From Acinetobacter soli (GTDB lineage Bacteria > Pseudomonadota > Gammaproteobacteria > Pseudomonadales > Moraxellaceae): a stretch of DNA of 64,000 bases. The stretch is taken from positions 248,001 through 312,000 of the forward strand of contig NZ_BBNM01000003.1 of the NCBI RefSeq assembly GCF_000760595.1. The letters run 5' to 3'. The position numbers and the translations under genes were made by a program. Positions 8,728-18,566 of the stretch are shown here, one piece after another (positions within the stretch are counted from its first letter, which is position 1; the number at the start of each line of letters is the position of its first letter). The notes under the pieces are model-generated. The model saw only the letters and a program-made list of their open reading frames with translations. It was not told where the DNA came from and did no database searches.

Positions 8728-9406
8728 CACTGAGCATTTGCAAAGTAATATTTTTTACTTCGTTGATGCTCTCAAGCACATGGTGCTCGGCCAAGTGAAT
8801 GGCCTGTTCGGCATCTTTATTTAAGATACACCGTAAAATCGCACCATGATCTTCGTATGCATGCGCGACATCTAATGCCTTCATGGCCCCCAGACTCAGT
8901 ACAATACGAATTTTTTCACTGGCCTCCTGATGAATCTTGGCAATTTGCTGATTACCGGCAGCACGTACTAAAGCACAGTGAAAGTCTTCACTTTGTAAGA
9001 TCAACGCGGCAGTGTCTTTTAAATAGCGTTCGGGAGGAATCAGCCACATGGCCTGTAACGCCTGCAATGCGGGTAACTCTTGCGGCTGTTCGAGTGCACA
9101 CAGACGTTTGACTGCTTCTTTTTCTAAAATCATGCGTAAATCAAAAAGTTCTTGGTAATACCTAAATTCGAGTGGACGAATTTCCCATCCACTTCGAAAA
9201 TGCACATGCACAAAACCTTCCTGCTCCAGACGATACAATGCCTGTCGGATCGGGGTACGACTTGCGGCATAACGCTCGGCCAGATCGGTTTCTGTAAAAC
9301 GCTGACCGGGTTTGAGTACAAAGCTAAAAATATCTTGTTTTAATTGTGCATAAATCAGATCCGAAATGTTATTGGATATTTTTTTTTCAGATGGTGCTTT
9401 GGACAT
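8717..9406 (-). CDS. GntR family regulator, FCD subfamily
   Basis: 229 residues from the ATG at 9406; the longer frame to 9538 lacks a sensible start. The winged-helix part has LKPGQRFTETDLAERYAASRTPIRQALYRLEQEGFV, here only cited in outline, and the C-terminal FCD domain includes ELFDLRMILEKEAV and the metal-type histidines in SEDFHCALVRAAGN and AEHHVLESI. It converges on the ABC importer ATPase with an 11-base overlap, which makes the importer a likely but unproven target. Confidence 0.9.
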   Translation of the reverse strand: MSKAPSEKKISNNISDLIYAQLKQDIFSFVLKPGQRFTETDLAERYAASRTPIRQALYRLEQEGFVHVHFRSGWEIRPLEFRYYQELFDLRMILEKEAVKRLCALEQPQELPALQALQAMWLIPPERYLKDTAALILQSEDFHCALVRAAGNQQIAKIHQEASEKIRIVLSLGAMKALDVAHAYEDHGAILRCILNKDAEQAIHLAEHHVLESINEVKNITLQMLSVIH

Positions 9407-9417
9407 GAGATAAACCA

Positions 9418-9430
9418 ATACGGAACGTAT
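9418..9430. promoter_or_regulatory. Dyad ATACG-GAA-CGTAT before the GntR gene
   Basis: A perfect 5-bp inverted repeat with a 3-base centre, 12 bases upstream of the regulator start codon. Its place suggests autoregulation. Such short dyads also occur by chance. Confidence 0.3.
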
Positions 9431-9515
9431 AAGCGGCTCATTATAATGGCTTTTGAGATTGAACGTAGCCATGACTGCAACAAATAAATGCGTGTGGATG
9501 TAAGCCTGTCGAGAT

Positions 9516-10397
9516 TTACACCAGAAAATGCCGTGCATGATGCAGCATATGCTCAGTTAAACGCTGTAACGGTTGCGATTGTTGTGACCAGTGATGCCAA
9601 TATAATGGAATCTCGATGCTGTAATTAGGCATCAGATTGATCAGCGGTTGCTGGGCGGCTTTAAGCTGGAATTCGGGCACAATGCCATACCCCATGCCCA
9701 GTTGCACTGCGGTAAAATAAGACTCAGATGAAGGAATGACATGACACGGATAACTACCCTGCGGTAGCCCAAACTGGCTTTCTAATACATTAAAATGAAT
9801 ATGATCTTTCTCATTAAAAATAATGGCCGGTGCACTGCGTAGTTGTGTGCGATTGATTCCGTGTGCAAACCATTGCTGCGTAAAGGCCTGAGTCGCAACT
9901 AACTGATATTTCATTTTGCCAAGATACTGGGCCTGACAGCCTTTCATGGGGTTACTTTCCACCGAAATACAGCCACTGACAATGCCTTTTTGTAGCCATG
10001 AATAGGTGTGTGACTGATCATCAACCCGTAGTTGTAGCAGTATTTTTTCTTGAATAAGCACCGTATGTAATGCAGGCAATAACCATGTCGAAAGCGAATC
10101 GGCGTTGGTGGCAATGACGGCTTGAAAAAAACTGGCATTTTGCGGGCCAGCCAGCGTATGCATTAAATTCTGCTCCAGACGACGTGTATGCTGTAAATGC
10201 TCAAACAGTTGCTGACCTGCTGGCGTCAGTGTGCATGGGCGTGCCCGAATCAAAAGCAATTGTCCGAGTTGTTTTTCCAGTGCTTGTACGCGCAGCGTAA
10301 CCGCTGAAGGCGTAATACATAACGTATCGCCCGCTAAATCAAAACTACCGTGTTCCGCAACAGCCATAAATGCATCACATTGCTTACTGTCTAACAT
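9516..10397 (-). CDS. LysR family regulator, ArgP (IciA) subfamily
   Basis: 293 residues. The N-terminal helix-turn-helix reads DLAGDTLCITPSAVTLRVQ and the rest is a periplasmic-binding-like effector domain. The subfamily assignment rests on this DNA-binding segment (compare LCITQSAVSQRI in ArgP) and on the divergent lysE/argO-type gene, the classic ArgP target. Start is the ATG at 10397 with AGGTG five bases before it; a GTG at 10403 would bury that site. In the family, arginine or lysine binding switches exporter transcription. Confidence 0.85.
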   Translation of the reverse strand: MLDSKQCDAFMAVAEHGSFDLAGDTLCITPSAVTLRVQALEKQLGQLLLIRARPCTLTPAGQQLFEHLQHTRRLEQNLMHTLAGPQNASFFQAVIATNADSLSTWLLPALHTVLIQEKILLQLRVDDQSHTYSWLQKGIVSGCISVESNPMKGCQAQYLGKMKYQLVATQAFTQQWFAHGINRTQLRSAPAIIFNEKDHIHFNVLESQFGLPQGSYPCHVIPSSESYFTAVQLGMGYGIVPEFQLKAAQQPLINLMPNYSIEIPLYWHHWSQQSQPLQRLTEHMLHHARHFLV

Positions 10398-10552
10398 AAT
10401 CACCTAAATTTTTTTTAGTTATCTCGATATCTTCTTAGTATTACTGACTTTAATTAGAAAAACCATCTACCATTGATGACGTTGGATTCCGGTTAAAAGC
10501 ACACGCTGACGTGGCTTGGGGTTACTTTTATTTTGTTTATGATCGAGTCACT
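10398..10552. promoter_or_regulatory. Divergent argP/lysE-type promoter region
   Basis: 155 bases between a LysR regulator and its probable target. It contains an A+T-rich block with T-run around 10408-10440, where a LysR-type operator would be expected. No exact operator can be assigned by eye. Confidence 0.4.
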
Positions 10553-11146
10553 ATGAACGCTTTTTTTTCTGGCTTTGCCGTAGGGCTGTCGCTTATTGTC
10601 GCCATTGGTGCTCAAAATGCCTTCGTGCTCAAACAAGGGCTTAAACGTCAGCATGTTTTTTGGGTGTGTCTGGTGTGTGCGTTGTCTGACTCTATTTTGA
10701 TTTATCTGGGCGTTACTGGATTTTCAAAAATAATCATTCAGTTTCCAGCTTTATTAATCTGTGCCCAGTATTTCGGTGCGCTCTTTTTATTCTTATATGG
10801 CATAAAGCACTTTTACGCAGCATTGCAGTCATCGGTATTACGCCCGAGTGATCTGGAAAATCACCAGTTATTGCCTGTAATTGGGATCTGTCTGGCACTC
10901 ACTTGGCTCAATCCACATGTGTACTTAGATACAGTGTTTTTGGTCGGCTCAATTTCTGTTCAGTTTTCACCTCAAAATTATCTGTTCGCTGCCGGATGCA
11001 TACTGGCATCTTGGTCTTTTTTCTTTTTACTCGGTTATGGTGCGCGGCTTGTATCACCTGTGTTTAACCGTCCACATGCATGGAAAGTACTTGATCTTGT
11101 TATTGGATTTATCATGTGGGGAATTGCGCTGAATCTGATTCTGTAA
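10553..11146 (+). CDS. LysE/ArgO family amino-acid exporter
   Basis: 197 residues from the ATG at 10553. Six membrane segments are expected. The family hallmark GLSLIVAIGAQNAFVLKQGL sits in the first helix pair, and LTWLNPHVYLDTVFLVGS matches the conserved Asn-Pro-x-x-Tyr-x-Asp loop of LysE/ArgO. It probably exports arginine and/or lysine. The track frame starts 14 codons earlier, but the hydrophobic first helix begins right after the chosen start. It is divergent from an ArgP-type regulator. Confidence 0.92.
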   Translation: MNAFFSGFAVGLSLIVAIGAQNAFVLKQGLKRQHVFWVCLVCALSDSILIYLGVTGFSKIIIQFPALLICAQYFGALFLFLYGIKHFYAALQSSVLRPSDLENHQLLPVIGICLALTWLNPHVYLDTVFLVGSISVQFSPQNYLFAAGCILASWSFFFLLGYGARLVSPVFNRPHAWKVLDLVIGFIMWGIALNLIL

Positions 11147-11185
11147 TACATAGCTGGTTTGCCTGTATGACCGACCAGCTGTGTA
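11147..11185. terminator. Hairpin between convergent lysE-type and phosphatase genes
   Basis: TACATAGCTGGT (11147-11158) pairs with ACCAGCTGTGTA (11174-11185) with a single G-T type mismatch. It starts directly after the exporter stop codon and ends 13 bases before the convergent phosphatase stop. It probably terminates in both directions although no T-run is present. Confidence 0.55.
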
Positions 11186-11197
11186 CGCACCTATCAG

Positions 11198-13132
11198 TTA
11201 CGATATTTTAAAGCGAAGCGAATTGTCTTGATAAATCGGCGTAATGTCCTGCCCATTTAAAGTCACTTTTTGATAGCTTCCCTGTAGCTTTTTGGCAGTC
11301 AGTACGGTGTAGGTTCCTGCCGGCAAAGTGCTGCTGGTACGAATATTTAACAGACCATTTAAGCTGGCAGTCTGGTCAATTTGTACGGCAGGTTGCATTG
11401 CAGATTTAAAATCAACCAGAAGCGTTGAGTTAGCAAGCTGTGTAAAATTGCTCTTGAGGCGTAAGGTGATTGTGGTATTGATATTTAAATTGCTATTAGC
11501 GCGTACATACACATCGCCTTGCCCTGCTGCATGTTCAGACAATAAACGAATCGTACCTTGAGTAATATCTATACCGCCCGTAAATGTATTGTTGCCATTT
11601 AAGCCGAGTGCGCCTGTTCCCAGTTTGGTGAGTTTTCCGGCTCCAGAAATATCATTGCCCCATTGATCAGACTGGTTAAAGCCACCCAATGCGGCATCCA
11701 TGGTCAGTGTTACATCACCATTAAAATTGCCATAACCTGCACCTGCTTTAAACAGATTTAAGCGCCCATAACCTTCGGCATCATCCATCACAGGATAACC
11801 TGATGCAATTGCGGTCGATTTTAAGACCACACGGCGCTGGTTGGCAGTTAAGTAAGGAAAGCGGGTTTCGAGTAAGACCTCTGCACCTTTAGGCACATTT
11901 GCAACACGAGTTTTATCTGCAATTTGATTAAACCCATACGTCATCCACAGGCTGACTTTATCTTTTAATGTGTTTAGATCTGCGAATCGATCGTTTTGAT
12001 CGTAAGGTGTTTTTGCTACAGCATAAAAGGCTTCAAAATTTGTAGTATTGGTGGCTTTCATCAACTGAGTTTGTGCCTGCTGATAGGCCTGTTGGCGCTT
12101 TTCAGGCGTCATGGCATTGAGGTTTGCGACATCGGCAGCAATAGACTGAATACGCCCACCGACTACATCAAGTGCCGAGTGCATCCCCGCAATAATACGC
12201 GAATCGCCCAAATCCATTCCGCGTGCGATCAGCTCCTGATAGCGCTGCGGCACCAGATATGCCATTGCAATGGCATTTCGACCCGCTTCGGCGGTATGAC
12301 CACTTGGAAAACCGCCATCGGTATTGGGTGTATTGCTCTTGGCCGATTCTAAACTTGGCACCACGATGACATCGCGGCTCCAACGATACGGACGTGCATA
12401 TTTATAAAATCGCTTGGCTGGCTCTGTCGATGCGTTGGTCCCCATGGCCTGAATAAACTCGACCACCTGACCAAAATCGAGATTGCCTTGAGCGGTTGTT
12501 AGGCCCGAGTTATTGCCTTGGTCGTCATATTTCACCTGCTGTGCATCAGCGGGTACAGCATTGATGGTGGTGGTTTGCCCGGTCAGTTTGCGCCATGGAT
12601 CTGTCAGTGCGCCCAAACCAGTGGTCACGCTGTAGCTTTTACCGCGTCGATCATCGAGATAGGCACGCACAGCATCTTCTGCGCTGCGATTATGTGTGGT
12701 TTGTACGGAATAATTGATATTGTAATTAAGTACTTCTGCATTTTTTTTGGTTCCATCTGTACTATCACCCGGAATTCCGGTCCAGTTTGAGGCTTTCACC
12801 GCTGGAAATCCGTCTCGTGCCTCAGCAGATACGCCTGCATCGACCAATAAACTCGAAGGTGTCCAGACATCAAGATAACCACTTAAAACTCGAACGCCCG
12901 CATTGGTTTCAACTGTGGCATAACGCGCATCGCCTCGCTGGTTAGTCGCCCAAGAGTCGACCACTGCATTAAGATTCGACGAAACAGGTGCAGTATCTTC
13001 ATAGCCCAAACCTTTGGGCGGCTGCGTGATAGCATCCGATGTAGTATCGGTATCATGATCATTACATCCTGTAAACAGCACGGAACAAGACAAAATCGAG
13101 AGGCAAAGCGCATTCAACTTGAAACTGGACAT
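11198..13132 (-). CDS. PAP2-type acid phosphatase lipoprotein with autotransporter-like repeat region
   Basis: About 644 residues. An N-terminal signal ends in a lipobox (VLFTGC). The middle carries the three PAP2/vanadium-haloperoxidase motifs: K-x6-RP in KRFYKYARP (about residue 245), PSGH (about 280), and SRIIAGMHSALDVVGG (about 310). After this, residues 460-560 look like autotransporter-associated beta-strand repeats (LTKLGTGALGLNGNNTFTGG, ITQGTIRLLSEHAAGQGD), ending in a beta-rich tail rather than a classical barrel. It is probably a surface or periplasmic phosphatase. Start chosen at 13132; an ATG four codons earlier is equally possible. Confidence 0.88.
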   Translation of the reverse strand: MSSFKLNALCLSILSCSVLFTGCNDHDTDTTSDAITQPPKGLGYEDTAPVSSNLNAVVDSWATNQRGDARYATVETNAGVRVLSGYLDVWTPSSLLVDAGVSAEARDGFPAVKASNWTGIPGDSTDGTKKNAEVLNYNINYSVQTTHNRSAEDAVRAYLDDRRGKSYSVTTGLGALTDPWRKLTGQTTTINAVPADAQQVKYDDQGNNSGLTTAQGNLDFGQVVEFIQAMGTNASTEPAKRFYKYARPYRWSRDVIVVPSLESAKSNTPNTDGGFPSGHTAEAGRNAIAMAYLVPQRYQELIARGMDLGDSRIIAGMHSALDVVGGRIQSIAADVANLNAMTPEKRQQAYQQAQTQLMKATNTTNFEAFYAVAKTPYDQNDRFADLNTLKDKVSLWMTYGFNQIADKTRVANVPKGAEVLLETRFPYLTANQRRVVLKSTAIASGYPVMDDAEGYGRLNLFKAGAGYGNFNGDVTLTMDAALGGFNQSDQWGNDISGAGKLTKLGTGALGLNGNNTFTGGIDITQGTIRLLSEHAAGQGDVYVRANSNLNINTTITLRLKSNFTQLANSTLLVDFKSAMQPAVQIDQTASLNGLLNIRTSSTLPAGTYTVLTAKKLQGSYQKVTLNGQDITPIYQDNSLRFKIS

Positions 13133-13386
13133 GGCGTCATCCATAAGCGTAAATAAAGATGCTATCTTTCAGTAAAAGTGTTTAATTTGTGTTAAATACG
13201 ATCAAATGATTTTGAGTCGATCTACCTCTTAATTGACAAAAAACCCATTTAAATCTGGACGCAACGGACGCTTTTATCGTGTGTTCACTTTATCTGGCGT
13301 CATTCAATCTGTGTTACGGACGACATTGACTTGATTCGACGCAAAAACCTATATTGGTCGATATAACAACCAAAAGAAGAATAGCA

Positions 13387-13701
13387 ATGAAAAAATTCCT
13401 CCTCTGCTGTGCAGTGTTGTTCGGCACCCAACATGCCTTGGCTGCCAACACCACTTGGTCTGCTGGCTCAACCTATAAAGGTACAGTGACCGTACCCATT
13501 GAAAGCGGGCCTAATGTGGTCTGGAAATGTAACGGAAAATCATGCAGCATGTCTGGCCCTTGGGGCGATGAGCTATCGCTCGACTCGTGCCAAAGTTTAG
13601 TGATGCGGGTAGGAAAAATTAGTTACTATAAAAACTCGGCTGGAAAAGTGTGGAATGCTCAATCACCCGAACTGGCCGCTTGCAATAAAGCAGCACGTTA
13701 A
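13387..13701 (+). CDS. Small secreted protein of unknown function
   Basis: 104 residues from the ATG at 13387 behind AAGAAGA. A clear Sec signal peptide ends at HALAA. The mature part is about 85 residues with four cysteines (CNGKSC, DSC, AAC), compatible with two disulfides in the periplasm. I do not recognise the family well enough to name it. It is divergent from the phosphatase and followed by a strong terminator, so it is a single-gene unit. Confidence 0.75.
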   Translation: MKKFLLCCAVLFGTQHALAANTTWSAGSTYKGTVTVPIESGPNVVWKCNGKSCSMSGPWGDELSLDSCQSLVMRVGKISYYKNSAGKVWNAQSPELAACNKAAR

Positions 13702-13721
13702 AGATACCAATCCAATAAAAA

Positions 13722-13749
13722 AACACCAGATCAGCGATGATCTGGTGTT
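13722..13749. terminator. Strong bidirectional intrinsic terminator
   Basis: A perfect 12-bp stem (AACACCAGATCA, 13722-13733, with TGATCTGGTGTT, 13738-13749) with a 4-base loop is flanked by A and T runs. It serves both the small secreted protein gene and the convergent dehydrogenase gene. Confidence 0.93.
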
Positions 13750-13789
13750 TTTGTTGAGACGATTTATTTAGAAGTTCGCCTCACTTCGG

Positions 13790-15178
13790 TTAAATCTTGG
13801 CATCGATATCGGTCACTGCAATTAATTTGTGGTTTACAAATTCTTTTAGACCCAAATCAATCAGTTCGCGACCATAGCCTGAACGACCTACACCACCAAA
13901 TGGCAAGTCGGCCTGCGACGTGGTTGGGCTATTGATGTAAACCATACCGGTATGGATTTTTTTGGCCACTTCAACACCGCGTTGATGGTCGGCTGTATAC
14001 ACTGAGCCGCCCAAACCAAACGGTGAATCATTGGCGATACGGATAGCATCGTCCTCATCTTTGGCACGATATAACTGTGTGACTGGCCCGAAAAACTCCC
14101 AGTATCGTGCGTCGTTATCATCACTGATATCCGTCATAAGCAAGGGTTGGAAGAATGCACCTTGCTCTGGCACCGGCGCACCGATTGCTTCAACTTTAGC
14201 ACCTGCTGCTTTGGCTTTTTCGACTTGTTTTTTCAAGTTGTCGGCGGCCTCTTGCGAACATAAAGGCGCCAAAGTGGTTTCCGGGTCCATCGGGTCACCC
14301 GCTTTAAGCTTTGCCACGCCTTGTTTGTAAAGCTCGACAAATCGATCATAGACTTGATCGACCACAATAAAACGTTTCGATGCGGTACATACCTGACCGG
14401 CATTGCTATGGCGGCCACTGACTGCAAGTTCAGCCGCTTTTTCTAGGTCTGCATCTTCAAGCACGATTAATGCATCGGCACCGCCTAGTTCAAGCGTCGA
14501 TTTTTTCAATGCCTTGCCCGCATGTGCAGCCACTTCAGCGCCGGCACCCTCAGAACCTGTCAGTGCCACGCCACACACCCGGTGATCATTTAAAATCAGA
14601 GGGATATGTTCATGACTCAAATATAGGTTTTTAAAAGCACCCTTAGGCAAACCTGCTTCAAGCATCAGTTCTTCAAATGCATTTGCACTTTGCGGCACAA
14701 TCGAGGCATGCTTAAGCAGTACAGTATTTCCAGCGGCAAGCTGCGCACTCAAGATACGGGCAATCTGGTAAAACGGAAAATTCCAAGGTTCTACCGCCAT
14801 CACAATACCCTGTGGCTCATAGTAAATCATGGCATCGATGTCGGTATTTTCAGTGATGAGTGGTGTTGGCGATAAAAACTTTTCGGCATGTTTGGCGTAA
14901 TATTCAAAAATTTGTGCACAAATCTCGACTTCGCCTAATGCTTCTTTAAACAGTTTTCCCATTTCGAGCGTTAAAAATTTTGCATACTTCTCATTGTCGC
15001 GGCGTAAAATACTGGCCGCCTGATTTAATACGTTAGCACGTGTTTCAAACGAAGTTTCTTTCCAATCTAAATACGCGGTATAAGCTGCATCAATTGCTGC
15101 ATGTACCTCTTTTTCAGTTGCAGTCGGGAATTCTTTTACTTTTTCGCCCGTGTAGGGATTAACCGTTGCATATGCCAT
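13790..15178 (-). CDS. NAD(P)-dependent aldehyde dehydrogenase, succinate-semialdehyde type
   Basis: 462 residues from the ATG at 15178, preceded by GAGGG. The catalytic glutamate lies in LELGGADA, the catalytic cysteine in NAGQVCTASKRF, and the cofactor-binding region in VEPWNFPFYQ. The overall sequence is closest to the YneI/Sad class, which uses succinate semialdehyde, but other small aldehydes cannot be excluded. It stands alone; the next gene in the same direction starts about 250 bases upstream. Translation upstream of 15178 is not needed. Confidence 0.9.
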   Translation of the reverse strand: MAYATVNPYTGEKVKEFPTATEKEVHAAIDAAYTAYLDWKETSFETRANVLNQAASILRRDNEKYAKFLTLEMGKLFKEALGEVEICAQIFEYYAKHAEKFLSPTPLITENTDIDAMIYYEPQGIVMAVEPWNFPFYQIARILSAQLAAGNTVLLKHASIVPQSANAFEELMLEAGLPKGAFKNLYLSHEHIPLILNDHRVCGVALTGSEGAGAEVAAHAGKALKKSTLELGGADALIVLEDADLEKAAELAVSGRHSNAGQVCTASKRFIVVDQVYDRFVELYKQGVAKLKAGDPMDPETTLAPLCSQEAADNLKKQVEKAKAAGAKVEAIGAPVPEQGAFFQPLLMTDISDDNDARYWEFFGPVTQLYRAKDEDDAIRIANDSPFGLGGSVYTADHQRGVEVAKKIHTGMVYINSPTTSQADLPFGGVGRSGYGRELIDLGLKEFVNHKLIAVTDIDAKI

Positions 15179-15431
15179 GAATCTACCCTCTATTTTTGAA
15201 GTTTCAATTTTGAGCGCATTTCTAAAAAAATGCGTGTCCATTTAAATTACGGTCACGCAGATGATTTCTAAAGTAATTTATTCTGATCTTACAAATCGTA
15301 TAACGGCGTAACATTCAAAGACAAAATGTATAAAATTAGTTGAGGTTCAGCATTATCGTGTACTCAATACCAGCTTAACCGGTATGTATTTTAGGCTGCA
15401 AGCTGATGATTGAGCGTGTCGCCATTCTATA

Positions 15432-16910
15432 TTAATCGACCACGACATCCGTACTGAGTGCTGTTTTTTGCTTTGCTGCGTGCGGATATGCATCGACATC
15501 ATGCCGAGTGGGTTCATATTTAATCATCAAACCAATCACCACCAAAGGCACCACCGCAAAAAATGAAATAATGAAAAATACATCCGTCTGGTAACGTGCC
15601 ATCCAAATGGGCAATACAAACATGGCAATGGCTTGTGCGACACCCGTGACTGCTCGGTTAAACCCGACCCCAATGCCACGAATTTCTGCAGGATACGCCA
15701 TGGTTGGATAAACCATCATTTGGGCCCCTGGCCCAAAGCCTTCGGCAAATAACCAAGCACCCAGTAAAATAACGGCGATATAAATTAAAAATGGATGCTG
15801 TGGTTCTCCAATCCATGCCAGTGCAACCAGCGCCATAAACTGTAGCCCGAATCCAGCAAGCAGCACATGCCGTGATGAAAACCGGCTGGCCACATATACC
15901 CCCAACAGCCCGCCTGTAAAGGCAAAAATCAAGTTAAGCCCAAGTGTGGTGGTAATGGTGGTGAGTGTATCGGTGTGGAAAAACCGTGTCAGAATTGACG
16001 GTAAAAAGAACGCAATGGTGGTGTATTGAAATGCAACCGAAACATGAATCACTAAGGAAACGACCGTACGGGAAAGATATTCAGAGTGAAACAAAACTTT
16101 GAAACTCAGTTTTTTTGCCTGATGCTGCTGACCCACTTGTTGCGGAATAATGTCATCTGCGACCTTGGCATTGAGCGCATAGGATTGGCGTAATATTTTT
16201 GCTGCACCTTGGAGGTCACCCTGATTGGCCAGCCAGATCGGTGATTCGGTCAGATATTTTCCACGTACAAAAATAATCAACAGCGCAGGCACTGCGCCAA
16301 AAATCAGAGATGCGCGCCAAAGCCAGTTACTGTGCTCGGGTGGAAGTAAAAAGTAAAGTGCCAACACCACAGCAAAACACACCGAAGAAGCGGCGTACCA
16401 CATTGGGCACCATGCTGCCAAACGCGCCGCCTTGTTGCTTTTGCCTTCAAATTTTGAAAATTCAGACAAATATGACATCGCCACAGGTAAATCGATACCG
16501 ACACTAATTCCCATGACAAAACGTGCCGCAATCAGCACCCAGACATTGGGGGCCAGCCCCGCCACTATCGCGGCAATCACAAACAACACCATATCGGCCA
16601 TAAACACACGATAACGGCCAATTTTATCGGTGAGCCACCCACCGATAATATTGCCCACAATAGTCCCGCAGATGATGGCAGAGGCAACCACACCGGTCAT
16701 GACAGGCGTTAGCGTAAACTCACTCACCACCTGATCGATACCAAACGATAATGTGGTGAGATCGTAGGCATCTATAAACACCCCTATTAGCGCCAGCCAG
16801 ATCACATGATTACTTTTACCCCGACCTGCATGTTGAGAAACCAGTTGCGAGACATCTTTCGCACTTCTTATTTCATACGCTGGAATAGTTTGATGATTAT
16901 AATCACTCAT
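15432..16910 (-). CDS. MFS transporter, metabolite:H+ symporter type
   Basis: 492 residues with twelve predicted helices and cytoplasmic termini. MFS signature elements include GGWLTDKIGRYRVF between helices 2 and 3, RFVMGISVGIDLP in helix 4, and LTESPIWLANQG before the central loop. It fits the sugar/aromatic-acid porters such as YdfJ. The substrate is unknown. The neighbouring flavin monooxygenases suggest an organosulfur or other xenobiotic compound, which is an inference. Confidence 0.9.
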   Translation of the reverse strand: MSDYNHQTIPAYEIRSAKDVSQLVSQHAGRGKSNHVIWLALIGVFIDAYDLTTLSFGIDQVVSEFTLTPVMTGVVASAIICGTIVGNIIGGWLTDKIGRYRVFMADMVLFVIAAIVAGLAPNVWVLIAARFVMGISVGIDLPVAMSYLSEFSKFEGKSNKAARLAAWCPMWYAASSVCFAVVLALYFLLPPEHSNWLWRASLIFGAVPALLIIFVRGKYLTESPIWLANQGDLQGAAKILRQSYALNAKVADDIIPQQVGQQHQAKKLSFKVLFHSEYLSRTVVSLVIHVSVAFQYTTIAFFLPSILTRFFHTDTLTTITTTLGLNLIFAFTGGLLGVYVASRFSSRHVLLAGFGLQFMALVALAWIGEPQHPFLIYIAVILLGAWLFAEGFGPGAQMMVYPTMAYPAEIRGIGVGFNRAVTGVAQAIAMFVLPIWMARYQTDVFFIISFFAVVPLVVIGLMIKYEPTRHDVDAYPHAAKQKTALSTDVVVD

Positions 16911-17057
16911 TTTTAAAAGTGCCTGATTTGGAAAGGCTTAATATAAAATCGATATCGAATTAAAATGAACCAACTAAAATTGAAAACCTCATCTGTTTTT
17001 TATATTTCATTATTTTTGAAATCAATAGCAAGAGCCTTAAAATAAAATTTTAAAAAA

Positions 17058-17086
17058 TAAAAAAAGAGGTTACCCCTCTTTTTTTA
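17058..17086. terminator. Intrinsic terminator after the flavin monooxygenase gene
   Basis: GAGG (17066-17069) pairs with CCTC (17075-17078) and the stem is extended by long A and T runs on either side. It lies 20 bases past the monooxygenase stop and works best for the leftward transcript. Confidence 0.75.
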
Positions 17087-17104
17087 TTTAATTTGACTTT
17101 CTAT

Positions 17105-18496
17105 TTAAATCGCCTGGGCATATGTTGCACGGTTAAGTTGTCGATAGCTTGCGCCCTTATGTTGCTCGCTTAAATAAGGCCCCTGACCAAATAACTTCTC
17201 ACGCAAGGTGCCGGTAGTGTACTCTGTTTTATAAACACCGCGTTTTTGTAGCTCGGGCACAATAAAATCCACAACATCGATAAAGGTCTGGTGCGCCAAT
17301 ATATAAGCCAAGTTAAAGCCGTCAATATCAGTTTCCTCGATCCATGCTTGCAAGTGATCTGCAACCGTTTCAGCCCCTCCGACCAAAACGGGGCCATTTC
17401 CGCCCAGACTGTTCCAGTGCGCGATTTCTTCAATGGTCCAGACACGCTCTGGATCTGCATTGACATAGGCATCGAGTAAAGACTGAATGGCATTGGTTTT
17501 AATATATTCGACTTGATCGGTAGGACGGTATTGTGAAAAGTCGACGCCAGACCATCCGGACAGTAAAGTTAAGGCACCGTCATAACTGCCATAAGATTGA
17601 TACTCCTTAAATTTTTGCTGTGCTTCATGGTCTGTCTCTGCCGTTACAATCGACAATAACGTATATATTTTAACGGAGTAAGGATCACGCCCTTCTTCTT
17701 TGAGTTTCTGACGAATCGACTGGACAACTTTTTTAGCCGCAATCTTAGACGGCGCTGCAATAAACACACATTCTGCATTTTGACTGGCAAATTTTTGCCC
17801 TCGCGGTGAAGCGCCAGCCTGATATAAAACTGGCGTTCGCTGCGGTGAAGGTTCACACAAGTGAATGCCGGGCACACTAAAGTATTTGCCTTCATGCGCA
17901 ATTGCATGAACTTTTGCAGGATCGGCAAAAATACCGTTTACTTTGTCTCGGAGTACAGCATCATTTTGCCAAGATCCTTCCCAAAGCTTGTACAGCACTT
18001 CCAGATATTCATCGGCAATATCGTAACGGTTGTCATGATTGACCTGACCTTTTTGTCCCAGATTTTTAGATCCGCTGTCTAGGTAAGACGTGACAATATT
18101 CCACCCAAGACGACCTCTGGTCAGATGATCCAGCGTACTGATACGCCGCGCAAATGGATACGGATGCTCAAATGAAATAGAGGTGGTCAAGCCAAATCCC
18201 AAATGCTGGGTCACAGCCGCCATTGCTGGCACAATCTGTAACGGATCATTAACCGGCACTTGTACGGCACCTTTGAGTGCATGTTCGGCACTATGATGAT
18301 ACACATCATAAATCCCCAGCACATCTGCAATAAAAACTCCGTCGAAACAGCCTTTTTCCAAAATTTTTGCCAAATCCGTCCAGTACTCAAGTGCTTTGTA
18401 TTCTGTTGAGCGGTCTTTGGGATGTCGCCACAGCCCTGGCGACTGATGCGCGATGCAGTTCATCTCGAATGCATTAAAACTAATCTGTTTTGTCAT
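17105..18496 (-). CDS. FMN-dependent monooxygenase, NtaA/SnaA/DszA family
   Basis: 463 residues of the bacterial luciferase-like superfamily. Family features are the N-terminal GLWRHP, the FDGVFIADV strand, TSISFEHPYPFARRISTLDH, GRLGWNIVTSY, and PVLYQAGASPRGQKFA. Such enzymes use FMNH2 from a separate reductase to oxidise aminopolycarboxylates, sulfones or alkanesulfonates. It lies 70 bases downstream of a DszC/SfnB-like gene in the same direction, so both probably act in one pathway, perhaps sulfur scavenging. No flavin reductase gene is adjacent. Confidence 0.92.
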   Translation of the reverse strand: MTKQISFNAFEMNCIAHQSPGLWRHPKDRSTEYKALEYWTDLAKILEKGCFDGVFIADVLGIYDVYHHSAEHALKGAVQVPVNDPLQIVPAMAAVTQHLGFGLTTSISFEHPYPFARRISTLDHLTRGRLGWNIVTSYLDSGSKNLGQKGQVNHDNRYDIADEYLEVLYKLWEGSWQNDAVLRDKVNGIFADPAKVHAIAHEGKYFSVPGIHLCEPSPQRTPVLYQAGASPRGQKFASQNAECVFIAAPSKIAAKKVVQSIRQKLKEEGRDPYSVKIYTLLSIVTAETDHEAQQKFKEYQSYGSYDGALTLLSGWSGVDFSQYRPTDQVEYIKTNAIQSLLDAYVNADPERVWTIEEIAHWNSLGGNGPVLVGGAETVADHLQAWIEETDIDGFNLAYILAHQTFIDVVDFIVPELQKRGVYKTEYTTGTLREKLFGQGPYLSEQHKGASYRQLNRATYAQAI

Positions 18497-18566
18497 AGCG
18501 GTTATCTTTATATTTTTATGGGTGTCTGGTGGTTTAAAGCATAAGGGCTTTTACATAGCAGCCAGT

